From the NCBI GenBank assembly GCA_002391675.1, contig DGFM01000027.1:25093-32029 (forward strand): a stretch of 6,937 nucleotides of DNA, written 5' to 3'. Positions 1 to 5,872 of the stretch are shown one piece after another (within the stretch, counting starts at the first letter, position 1; every line of letters begins with the position of its first letter). The stretch is from Cloacimonetes bacterium UBA3900 (lineage in GTDB: Bacteria > Cloacimonadota > Cloacimonadia > Cloacimonadales > Cloacimonadaceae). The position numbers and the translations under genes were made by a program. The notes under the pieces were generated by a model. It saw nothing but the letters and a program-made list of their open reading frames with translations, did not search any database and had not been told where the DNA came from.

Positions 1-1648
1 GCTTGGTAACGGGGATATTTGTCCACTTGGCAACCACTTGCGCCACCATTTCTTCGTCCACCTGTTCCTTGATCATGCGCTCTTCGCCTTCGCTGCGCCT
101 GGCGATGAGCTCTTCCAGCTTCTTTTCCTGTTCCTTGATCAGGCCATAGCGGATCTTGGAGGTGGTTTCATAGTCGCCGGCACGCTCGGCCTGCTCGGCA
201 CGGCCTTTGAGGCTGTCCAGTTCGGCGCGGATAGCGCGCTCCTCTTCCACCTGCTTGCGCTCGTTTTCCCATTTGAGACGCAGAGTATCGCGTCTTTCCC
301 GGGCCACGCTCATTTCGGCATTGATCTTTTCCAGGCGTGAGGCGGAAAGGGCGTCTGTCTCCTTGGAGAGCGAGAGCTTTTCGATCTCCAACTGACGCAG
401 TTTGCGCTCCACTTCGTCCAGCTCTTCCGGCAGCGAATCTATCTCCATACGCAGCTGCGCACAGGCTTCGTCCATCAGGTCTATCGCCTTGTCCGGCAAG
501 AATCTATCCGAGATATAGCGATCGCTGAGCACGGCTGCGGAAACCAGGGCGCCGTCTGAGATTTGAACGCCGTGGTGCACCTCGTATTTCTCGCGGATGC
601 CGCGCAGGATGGAGATGGTGTCGTCCACATTGGGCTCATCCACCATCACGGGCTGGAAACGTCGCGCCAGAGCGGGGTCTTTCTCGATGTATTTGCGGTA
701 TTCGTCAATGGTTGTGGCGCCCAGGCAGTGCAGGGTTCCACGTGCCAAGGCGGGCTTGAGCATATTGGAGGCATCCACGCTGCCTTCTGCGGCTCCGGCG
801 CCCACCACGGTGTGGATCTCGTCGATGAAGAGGATTACGCGTCCCTCGCTCTTTTCCACCTCGCTGAGCACGGCTTTGAGCCTTTCTTCAAATTCGCCGC
901 GGAACTTGGCTCCGGCCACCAAAGCGGCCATATCCAGCTCCACAATCTCTTTATTCTTGAGGTTTTCCGGAACGTCCTGGGCCACGACACGCCGTGCCAA
1001 ACCTTCCACGATGGCCGTCTTGCCCACACCGGCCTCACCGATCAGTATGGGGTTGTTTTTCCGGCGGCGGGAAAGTATCTGAATGCTGCGCCTGATCTCC
1101 TCGTCACGACCAATCACGGGGTCAAGCTTCTCCTGACGCGCCAAAGCGGTGAGGTTGCGGGCATACTTTTCCAGAGCTTGAAATTTGGATTCCGGATCGC
1201 TGTCCGTGATGCGCTGGTTGCCGCGCAATTCCTTGAGCACCTTGAGCAGGTCGTCGGCGGTTATCCCAACCGATTTCAATACGTTAGCCGCCGAGCCGCC
1301 CTTGTGTGCGAGCGCCATCAGCAGGTGTTCCACGCTGATGTATTCGTCTCGAAACTTGGCCGCTTCTTTCTCGGCCTGGTTGAGTGTATCCAATACCTCT
1401 TTGGAGAGATAGCTCTGCGCACCGCTTACGCGTGGCAGCTTGGCCATTTCGGCTTCCAGAAGCTGCTGCAGCTGCGCCGGCTGGATCTCCAGCTTTTGCA
1501 AAATGGGCAAAACCAGGGTATCGGTTTGTTGTAACATAGCCTCCAGAAGATGCAGGTTTCTGATCTCCTGATGGCCTCGCTGGGAAGCTGCCGCTTGCAT
1601 GGCTTGCAGCGCTTCCTGGCTTTTGAGTGTAAATCTTTCTAAGTTCAT
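1..1648 (-). CDS. clpB: ATP-dependent chaperone/disaggregase ClpB (5' part, runs off left edge)
   Basis: ClpB is a cytoplasmic AAA+ hexamer that pulls polypeptides out of aggregates together with DnaK/DnaJ/GrpE. The visible 549 codons read without a stop or frameshift. Residues 1-145 are the Clp N-domain (starts MNLERFTLKSQEAL). NBD1 follows, with Walker A GEAGVGKT at 204-211, Walker B ILFIDEIH at 272-279 and an arginine-finger pair R329/R330 in ALARRF. A charged helical stretch at about 400-525 is the coiled-coil M-domain, including the ERAGDYETTSKIRYG segment typical of ClpB; this separates it from ClpA and ClpC. VVAKWTNIPVTK at 538-549 is the linker into NBD2, which lies outside the window, so about 310 residues are missing compared with the usual 860. 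Two ATGs lie 4 bp apart. The one at 1648 is chosen because it is in frame with the domains and sits 5 nt from GGAGG; the ATG at 1652 is in another frame. A CIRCE operator lies 77 bp upstream. Small oddities are Ala instead of the usual Pro in Walker A and Asn instead of Gly in WTGIPV. Confidence 0.97.
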   Translation of the reverse strand, partial: MNLERFTLKSQEALQAMQAAASQRGHQEIRNLHLLEAMLQQTDTLVLPILQKLEIQPAQLQQLLEAEMAKLPRVSGAQSYLSKEVLDTLNQAEKEAAKFRDEYISVEHLLMALAHKGGSAANVLKSVGITADDLLKVLKELRGNQRITDSDPESKFQALEKYARNLTALARQEKLDPVIGRDEEIRRSIQILSRRRKNNPILIGEAGVGKTAIVEGLARRVVAQDVPENLKNKEIVELDMAALVAGAKFRGEFEERLKAVLSEVEKSEGRVILFIDEIHTVVGAGAAEGSVDASNMLKPALARGTLHCLGATTIDEYRKYIEKDPALARRFQPVMVDEPNVDDTISILRGIREKYEVHHGVQISDGALVSAAVLSDRYISDRFLPDKAIDLMDEACAQLRMEIDSLPEELDEVERKLRQLEIEKLSLSKETDALSASRLEKINAEMSVARERRDTLRLKWENERKQVEEERAIRAELDSLKGRAEQAERAGDYETTSKIRYGLIKEQEKKLEELIARRSEGEERMIKEQVDEEMVAQVVAKWTNIPVTK

Positions 1649-1653
1649 CCATT

Positions 1654-1658
1654 CCTCC
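1654..1658 (-). promoter_or_regulatory. Ribosome binding site of clpB
   Basis: GGAGG on the minus strand lies 5 nt before the ATG at 1648 and only 1 nt before the out-of-frame ATG at 1652. This spacing settles the clpB start. Confidence 0.85.
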
Positions 1659-1724
1659 TAAGGGAAAGTTAATATCTTTATTTACCCATAATTTAAGCGT
1701 TATTTATCATAAGGCAAGCGAAAA

Positions 1725-1751
1725 TTAGCAGTCTCGGAGAGAAAGTGCTAA
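1725..1751. promoter_or_regulatory. CIRCE element, HrcA repressor operator, in the clpB-ettA divergent gap
   Basis: The known CIRCE consensus is TTAGCACTC-N9-GAGTGCTAA. Here the left arm is TTAGCAGTC (1725-1733), the spacer is exactly 9 nt (1734-1742), and the right arm is AAGTGCTAA (1743-1751). Each arm matches 8 of 9 positions. HrcA binds CIRCE to repress heat-shock genes, usually groESL and dnaK, and clpB in some lineages such as mycoplasmas. The site is 77 bp upstream of the clpB start and 104 bp upstream of the ettA start. The adjacent chaperone gene makes clpB the natural target; an effect on ettA is only possible. A weak clpB promoter candidate (TTGCCT at 1717-1712, 16 nt spacer, TAAATT at 1695-1690, minus strand) lies just downstream of the operator, but the true start of transcription is not evident. 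Confidence 0.85.
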
Positions 1752-1764
1752 TTCTTTAAGAAGA

Positions 1765-1782
1765 GTCGGTTCAGCGACCGAC
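1765..1782 (+). other. Short hairpin upstream of ettA
   Basis: GTCGGT (1765-1770) and ACCGAC (1777-1782) form a perfect 6-bp stem around a 6-nt loop, between the CIRCE site and the ettA start. There is no T-tract, so it is not a terminator. It could be an operator or a leader structure, or chance. A TTGACA hexamer follows at 1796-1801 on the plus strand, but no convincing -10 box is found 16-18 nt after it. Confidence 0.35.
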
Positions 1783-1854
1783 ATCACCAAAAGCATTGAC
1801 ATGAAACCCGCTGCCCTTTCTTTGGTTATGTAAACATAAATCAGTGAGGAAATC

Positions 1855-3531
1855 ATGGACGATAAGAAAGTAATCTACAATATGAGCGGTGTGAGCAAGG
1901 TTGTGGACGGCAACCGCTACATCCTCAAGGACATCTGGCTGGGCTATTATTATGGCGCCAAGATCGGCGTGGTGGGGCTCAACGGCTCCGGCAAAAGCAC
2001 GCTGCTCAAGATCATGGCCGGTCTCGATACCGACTTCATCGGCCAAGTGGCGATCAGCAAAGGCTACACAATCGGCTATCTGGAACAGGATCCCGTTTTG
2101 GACGATGACAAGACGGTGTTGGAAGTGGTGCAGGAAGGCGTAGCGGAAACGATCGAGCTGATGAGGCGCTTCGATGAGATCAATATGAAGTTTGCCGAGC
2201 CCATGGATGACGAGGAGATGAACAAGCTCCTGGAGGAGCAGGGCAGGGTGCAGGACGAGCTGGACGCCCGCAATGCCTGGGACCTGGATAGCCGGCTGGA
2301 ACTGGCTATGGATGCGCTGCGCTGTCCTCCCTCAGACTTGCCTGTGAAGGTGATTTCCGGCGGAGAAAGGCGCCGCGTCGCCCTGTGTAGATTGCTGTTG
2401 CAGGAGCCGGACATCCTGCTGCTGGACGAGCCTACAAACCATCTGGACGCCGAGACGGTGCTCTGGTTGGAGCGGCATCTGAAGCAGTATAAAGGCACTG
2501 TGATCGCCATCACTCACGATAGATACTTTCTGGACAACGTAGCGGGCTGGATTTTGGAGCTGGATCGCGGCGAAGGCATCCCCTACGAAGGCAACTATTC
2601 CAGCTGGTTGGAGCAGAAGCAGGAGCGCCTGGCGCGTGAAGGCAAGAGCGAAAGCCGCCGTCAGAGAGCGCTGGCAGATGAGCTGGAGTGGATCCGCTCA
2701 AGCCCCAAGGCCCGTCAAGCCAAGAGCAAAGCCAGGATCAAGCGCTTTGAAGAGCTTTCCAAGATCGAGTATAAAAAGGAAAACGTCACGGATGCCATCA
2801 TCATCCCGCCCGGGCCCAGACTGGGCACGCAGGTGATCAAAGCGGAGAATATCAGCAAGGCTTTTGACGATAAGCTGCTCTACGACGACCTCAGCTTCAC
2901 GCTTCCCGCAGGTGGAATCGCCGGCATCATCGGCCCCAACGGCGCCGGTAAAACCACGCTCTTTGAGCTGATTATGGGCATCCAGAGTCCCGATGGCGGC
3001 AGCATCAACATCGGCGAAACCGTGAAAATCTCCTACGTAGACCAAAAACGCATGATGGATATGGACAAAACCATCCTGGAGCTGATTGCGGATGGACGTG
3101 ACGTGCTGAAGGTGGGCGATAGGGAGATCAACGCCCGTGAGTATATCAGCAAGTTCAACTTTGGCAAAAACGAGCACACCAAGCCGCTCAACCTCCTCAG
3201 CGGCGGCGAGAAAAACCGCGCTTATCTGGCGCTCACCCTCCAATCCGGCGGCAATGTGCTGCTGCTGGACGAACCCACCAACGACCTGGACGTCTACACC
3301 ATTCACGCCCTGGAAGAAGCGCTGCTGGAATTTCCCGGTTCTGCAATGGTGATCAGCCACGATCGCTACTTCCTGGACCGCGTCTGCACGCATATCCTCG
3401 CCTTTGAGGGAGAGAGCAGCTACAGGTGGTTTGAAGGCAACTTCAGCGATTATGAGGAGGATAAGATAGCGCGTTTGGGCGAAAGTGCGGCGATTCCGAA
3501 GAGGATAACCTATCGGAGGTTGACCAGGTAG
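1855..3531 (+). CDS. ettA: ABC-F ATPase, energy-dependent translational throttle protein EttA
   Basis: This soluble ABC-F protein of 558 residues matches the length of E. coli EttA (555). EttA binds the ribosomal E site and, depending on the ADP/ATP ratio, gates the first elongation step by contacting the P-site tRNA. Two ATPase domains are present and no membrane segment is seen. Domain 1 has Walker A GLNGSGKST at 41-49, signature ISGGE at 167-171 and Walker B LLLDEPTNHLD with catalytic E192 and switch H221. The acidic insertion at about 95-140 is the EttA arm. Basic residues at about 250-310 form the linker that touches tRNA. Domain 2 has Walker A GPNGAGKTT at 360-368, signature LSGGE at 448-452, Walker B with E473 and H502. 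The tail (AIPKRITYRRLTR) is the EttA-type C-terminus, which argues against Uup, YheS or an antibiotic-resistance ABC-F. The ATG at 1855 has GAGG 5 nt upstream. The gene is divergent from clpB. No T-tract terminator follows; repeat DNA begins 3 bp after the stop. Confidence 0.95.
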   Translation: MDDKKVIYNMSGVSKVVDGNRYILKDIWLGYYYGAKIGVVGLNGSGKSTLLKIMAGLDTDFIGQVAISKGYTIGYLEQDPVLDDDKTVLEVVQEGVAETIELMRRFDEINMKFAEPMDDEEMNKLLEEQGRVQDELDARNAWDLDSRLELAMDALRCPPSDLPVKVISGGERRRVALCRLLLQEPDILLLDEPTNHLDAETVLWLERHLKQYKGTVIAITHDRYFLDNVAGWILELDRGEGIPYEGNYSSWLEQKQERLAREGKSESRRQRALADELEWIRSSPKARQAKSKARIKRFEELSKIEYKKENVTDAIIIPPGPRLGTQVIKAENISKAFDDKLLYDDLSFTLPAGGIAGIIGPNGAGKTTLFELIMGIQSPDGGSINIGETVKISYVDQKRMMDMDKTILELIADGRDVLKVGDREINAREYISKFNFGKNEHTKPLNLLSGGEKNRAYLALTLQSGGNVLLLDEPTNDLDVYTIHALEEALLEFPGSAMVISHDRYFLDRVCTHILAFEGESSYRWFEGNFSDYEEDKIARLGESAAIPKRITYRRLTR

Positions 3532-3533
3532 GG

Positions 3534-3600
3534 GCGACTTCGTCGCAGTTGTGAGTAGTGAGTAGTGAGTTGTGAGCGGCTGCGCAAGCAGTTGAGATAC
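3534..3600. repeat. Composite intergenic repeat, copy A (hairpin, GTGAGTW heptamers, GCGCAAG tail)
   Basis: GCGAC-TTC-GTCGC (3534-3546) is a perfect 5-bp hairpin. After AGTT come heptamers GTGAGTA (3551-3557), GTGAGTA (3558-3564), GTGAGTT (3565-3571) and the partial unit GTGAGCG (3572-3578). A second hairpin follows, CTGC-GCAA-GCAG (3580-3591), with a GNRA-type loop, and the copy ends near GATAC (3596-3600). The order and phasing repeat in copy B about 109 bp further on. Confidence 0.85.
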
Positions 3601-3642
3601 AGGTGGTTGCGGTGTATATTAAGGTAGTGGTGGAGTGGGGTG

Positions 3643-3715
3643 GCGAGCTGCGCTCGCAGTAGTGAGTAGTGAGTTGTGAGTTGTGAGTGCTGGCGCAAGT
3701 GGTGGGGATTGATAC
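3643..3715. repeat. Composite intergenic repeat, copy B
   Basis: The hairpin GCGAGC-TGC-GCTCGC (3643-3657) replaces copy A's GCGAC/GTCGC. After AGTA come GTGAGTA (3662-3668), GTGAGTT (3669-3675), GTGAGTT (3676-3682) and GTGAGTG (3683-3689). CTGGCGCAAGTGG and GATAC (3711-3715) follow. The fifth stem pair is C-G in copy A and G-C in copy B, so pairing is kept although the bases changed. The GCAA hairpin of copy A is degraded here. Confidence 0.85.
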
Positions 3716-3758
3716 CAAGACTATCAGAAAGCGAGATCACGGGTAGAAGATAAAAGTC

Positions 3759-3787
3759 CACGAATTACACCAATTAACACGAATTAT
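3759..3787. repeat. Three-unit direct repeat, CACGAATTA type
   Basis: CACGAATTA (3759-3767), CACCAATTAA (3768-3777) and CACGAATTAT (3778-3787) are near-identical 9-10 bp units in tandem. On the minus strand the unit reads as AATTCGTG. From memory, such AATTCGTG strings recur as dispersed intergenic repeats in many environmental genomes; I cannot confirm that here. Confidence 0.75.
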
Positions 3788-3920
3788 GGGGCTCGCTACC
3801 GCTGGCTTGTCTTTCCCCGGGGCTTTCCACGGGCAGGACTCAGGTAAGTATTTTCCGCAATTGGAATGAATTATGCATCCAAATAGCCTGTAAGTTTTTC
3901 GCCTTTACCAGCTTGGTTTT

Positions 3921-3933
3921 CCGGCGTTGCCGG
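3921..3933. other. Short GC hairpin upstream of the secreted-protein gene
   Basis: CCGGC-GTT-GCCGG forms a perfect 5-bp stem with a 3-nt loop. On the plus strand it is followed by ATTTTAT, a poor T-tract, so it is at best a weak terminator. It lies 390 bp past ettA. Confidence 0.35.
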
Positions 3934-3951
3934 ATTTTATAGATCGAAACC

Positions 3952-3973
3952 GCAAGGCTGTTTCCTGCCTTGC
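3952..3973. promoter_or_regulatory. Perfect 7-bp inverted repeat, operator or leader hairpin, before the secreted-protein gene
   Basis: GCAAGGC (3952-3958) and GCCTTGC (3967-3973) pair perfectly around an 8-nt loop. A -10-like TATAAC lies at 3984-3989, and the matching -35 position (3961-3966, TTTCCT, 17-nt spacer) falls inside the loop. If that promoter is real, the repeat would be an operator over the -35 region. Otherwise it could be a hairpin in the leader RNA. The structure is seen directly; the function is inference. Confidence 0.4.
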
Positions 3974-4005
3974 ACGAGAGAATTATAACAAATATGAGCA
4001 ATCCG

Positions 4006-4011
4006 AAGGAG
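4006..4011 (+). promoter_or_regulatory. Ribosome binding site deciding the start of the secreted-protein gene
   Basis: AAGGAG lies 6 nt before the ATG at 4018. The earlier in-frame starts, TTG at 3970 and ATG at 3994, lack such a site and would put 16 or 8 extra residues before the signal peptide. Confidence 0.85.
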
Positions 4012-4017
4012 AGAACG

Positions 4018-5637
4018 ATGAAACGGTTGTTAATTTTGATGGCACTGACGGTGCTTGGACTCTTTGTGAGCCTGGGTGCAACCACGGTTAATGTGGGTGC
4101 GTTTACAGGTATGGATCTCAGCTTACCAAATAGTACGCATGATCAGATCAACAGCCAAAGAGAAGCCTCCCGCAATGATTATCCTTATGCTCCTGCGTAT
4201 ACGAATGCACAAGTAAATGACTCCGGCAGCGGTGTATTCATCTATTGGCCGAGTCCAAACCCCGACATTAGGGAAGTACGAAGCAGCTTCGAAGAGCCAA
4301 ACTTCCCTCCCCCGGGATGGTTTATTATCAACAACGATGACGGCTTGCCCTATCCTGATGTCTATCCCACCTGGAAAAGAGTGGGAGTTGTCGATGCAGG
4401 CGATCACAATATCGTCCCCCCAGATGATCTCTACCAAGTTGGCATAAGTTCCAATGACGACTTCTACCCTTTGGATGAATGGCTGATCACGCCGTTATTC
4501 TACTGCCCCTACGGGACAGATATGTCCTTTGCCAGCTCTGCCCAGGTCGGTTCCAGTGATGATATTAAACTGTTTGTGAAAGCATCCTCCAATGGCGGCG
4601 CTTCCTGGACGGTGATCTGGGATGCTGCCTATAATCAGGATGGTGTGGGCTTTTTCACGTGCTATGGCTTAGACATGAGTGGTTTTTGGGAAACCCAGGT
4701 CAGGCTGGCATTCCACGTCTCAAATATCAGTGAAAACCAAGGCGCAAGTTATATGTGGCATATAGACGATGTCCGCAGATACGATGGTCCCACTCCACCG
4801 CTTTACCCGGATGATCTGTCCACTATACCCATGGAAACGAGCTCTCGCTTGGAGGCAGACAAAAGCCGGATATATCCAGCAAGTTACAAGGTTTATAGGA
4901 TACGAGTTGGTCAAGAGCAGTATTTTTACAATTGGGTCAGCCTGAGTCAATGCGCCCTTGGCAACTCCTTCACGGATTCCGCGTGGGAATCATTGCCGGA
5001 TGGGGACTACCGCTGGGCCGTCATGACCGTCTATTCCAGTGGTCTTACCTCCATGCCCGTCCTCTCAAACGTCATCAATAAAGGTATGCCAATGGGAATA
5101 ATAAAAGGCAGAGTTGTGAACGAGAGCCAACTTCCCGTAGCAGATGCAACCGTGTCCTGCGGAACAACCTCCACTACCACAGACCGTCTGGGATTCTACC
5201 AGTTGGATGTTCCCGCCGGTTATGACACAGTGAGTTTCTCTGCTGTGGGCTATGAAACAGTAGTCGAGTCAGATATAAGGGTATATCGCAATCGAACTGC
5301 CACTGTAAACGTTATTTTACCCAAGGTGGTGTCCGTTGACGACCCCCAAAACCCGGTGCCGGCTACCGCCCTGAAAGGCAACTATCCCAACCCCTTCAAT
5401 CCTGTTACCACCATCAGTTACAGCGTGAAGGAGGCCGGCAGGGTGAAGCTGGAAATCTACAATATCAAGGGTCAAAAAGTGCGCAGCTTGGTGGACGAGA
5501 ACCACGCTGCCGGACACTATAAACAGGTCTTTGATGCCAGAGACAACCGCGGACGCAGTCTCTCCAGCGGCGTGTATCTGATCAGGATGATTGCGCCCGG
5601 CTATCAAAAGGTCTCCAAGATGATGCTGATGCAATAG
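4018..5637 (+). CDS. Secreted multidomain protein with T9SS type A-like C-terminal sorting module
   Basis: This 539-residue exported protein has no catalytic motif that I recognise. Residues 1-21 (MKRLLILMALTVLGLFVSLGA) are a classic signal peptide. Residues 22-87 are a polar Asn/Asp/Tyr-rich stretch. Residues 88-257 resemble the choice-of-anchor J or cleaved-adhesin beta-sandwich, from SFEEPNFPPPGW to WHIDDV (247-252). Residues 260-357 look like a fibronectin III fold (YKVYR at 290-294, then LPDGDYRWAV and a TSMPVLSN end). Residues 361-440 look like a carboxypeptidase-regulatory domain (IIKGRVVNESQLPVADATV, with GFYQLDVPAG). Residues 452-539 begin LKGNYPNPFNP and contain LEIYNIKGQKVR and SSGVYLIRM, the FlgD-Ig-like T9SS type A sorting module. 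It is likely exported by Sec, then moved across the outer membrane and anchored or released, probably as a binding or adhesion protein. It stands alone with its own leader and terminator. Confidence 0.88.
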   Translation: MKRLLILMALTVLGLFVSLGATTVNVGAFTGMDLSLPNSTHDQINSQREASRNDYPYAPAYTNAQVNDSGSGVFIYWPSPNPDIREVRSSFEEPNFPPPGWFIINNDDGLPYPDVYPTWKRVGVVDAGDHNIVPPDDLYQVGISSNDDFYPLDEWLITPLFYCPYGTDMSFASSAQVGSSDDIKLFVKASSNGGASWTVIWDAAYNQDGVGFFTCYGLDMSGFWETQVRLAFHVSNISENQGASYMWHIDDVRRYDGPTPPLYPDDLSTIPMETSSRLEADKSRIYPASYKVYRIRVGQEQYFYNWVSLSQCALGNSFTDSAWESLPDGDYRWAVMTVYSSGLTSMPVLSNVINKGMPMGIIKGRVVNESQLPVADATVSCGTTSTTTDRLGFYQLDVPAGYDTVSFSAVGYETVVESDIRVYRNRTATVNVILPKVVSVDDPQNPVPATALKGNYPNPFNPVTTISYSVKEAGRVKLEIYNIKGQKVRSLVDENHAAGHYKQVFDARDNRGRSLSSGVYLIRMIAPGYQKVSKMMLMQ

Positions 5638-5760
5638 CTCGCTTCAGCCGCCCCTTGCTACCGCCGGACATAGGTAAAAGAATGTTAATTATCGTTTATA
5701 AACGGAGCAAGATATGGACTCTTCTTGCTGATAACTCTTATAACAGTAGCTATATACAAG

Positions 5761-5790
5761 GCCGGCAGGCTTCTTCTGCCGGCTTCTTTA
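5761..5790 (+). terminator. Intrinsic terminator after the secreted-protein gene
   Basis: GCCGGCAG (5761-5768) and CTGCCGGC (5776-5783) form a perfect 8-bp stem with a 7-nt loop, followed by TTCTTTA. It lies 124 bp past the stop codon. The gap 5638-5760 also holds the palindrome GTTTATAAAC (5694-5703) and a 6-bp stem GCAAGA/TCTTGC (5707-5712 with 5723-5728), so the terminator could instead end a small transcript starting in this gap. Confidence 0.8.
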
Positions 5791-5805
5791 TGCCTCAAGA
5801 AAGTG

Positions 5806-5834
5806 TTGACAGCTGTGTGCATTTGAAAAACAAT
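5806..5834 (+). promoter_or_regulatory. Candidate sigma-70-type promoter for the DUF975-like gene
   Basis: A perfect -35 TTGACA (5806-5811) is followed after 17 nt by AACAAT (5829-5834), matching 4 of 6 positions of TATAAT. It lies just past the terminator and 39 bp before the start codon. Confidence 0.45.
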
Positions 5835-5872
5835 GCGTCCTTGGTCCTCATCAATAAAATAGGAGATTTATT

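Larger units (their letters stand above)
3532..4017. other. 486-bp non-coding, repeat-rich interval between ettA and the secreted-protein gene
   Basis: No reading frame here looks like a protein. The minus-strand frames that stay open read as low-complexity Ser/Gln/Leu/Thr/His strings, because they translate the heptamer repeats. In order, the interval holds composite repeat copy A (3534-3600), a G-rich spacer, copy B (3643-3715), a 9-10 bp direct repeat (3759-3787), a GC-rich patch around an 8-bp CCCCGGGG palindrome (3815-3822), and two hairpins (3921-3933 and 3952-3973) leading into the next gene. Confidence 0.8.

Noticed and set aside
563..1534. Long plus-strand open frame of 323 codons opposite clpB
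   Set aside because: It is an antisense shadow. The minus strand encodes an intact ClpB with all motifs, and the plus-strand product resembles no family that I know.
2698..3393. Minus-strand open frame of 231 codons opposite ettA
   Set aside because: It overlaps the second ATPase domain of EttA in antisense and has no motifs or ribosome binding site that I can recognise.
3551..3689. CRISPR array
   Set aside because: The units are 7 bp and contiguous, with no spacers of regular length. They are short tandem repeats.
3443..3761. Minus-strand frames reading as Ser/Gln/Leu/Thr/His-rich proteins downstream of ettA
   Set aside because: They are translations of the GTGAGTW heptamer repeats and flanking non-coding DNA, not genes.
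3840..4085. Minus-strand 81-codon frame with a hydrophobic stretch
   Set aside because: It is antisense to the leader and signal peptide of the secreted-protein gene, and the hydrophobic run comes from the complementary strand of that signal peptide.
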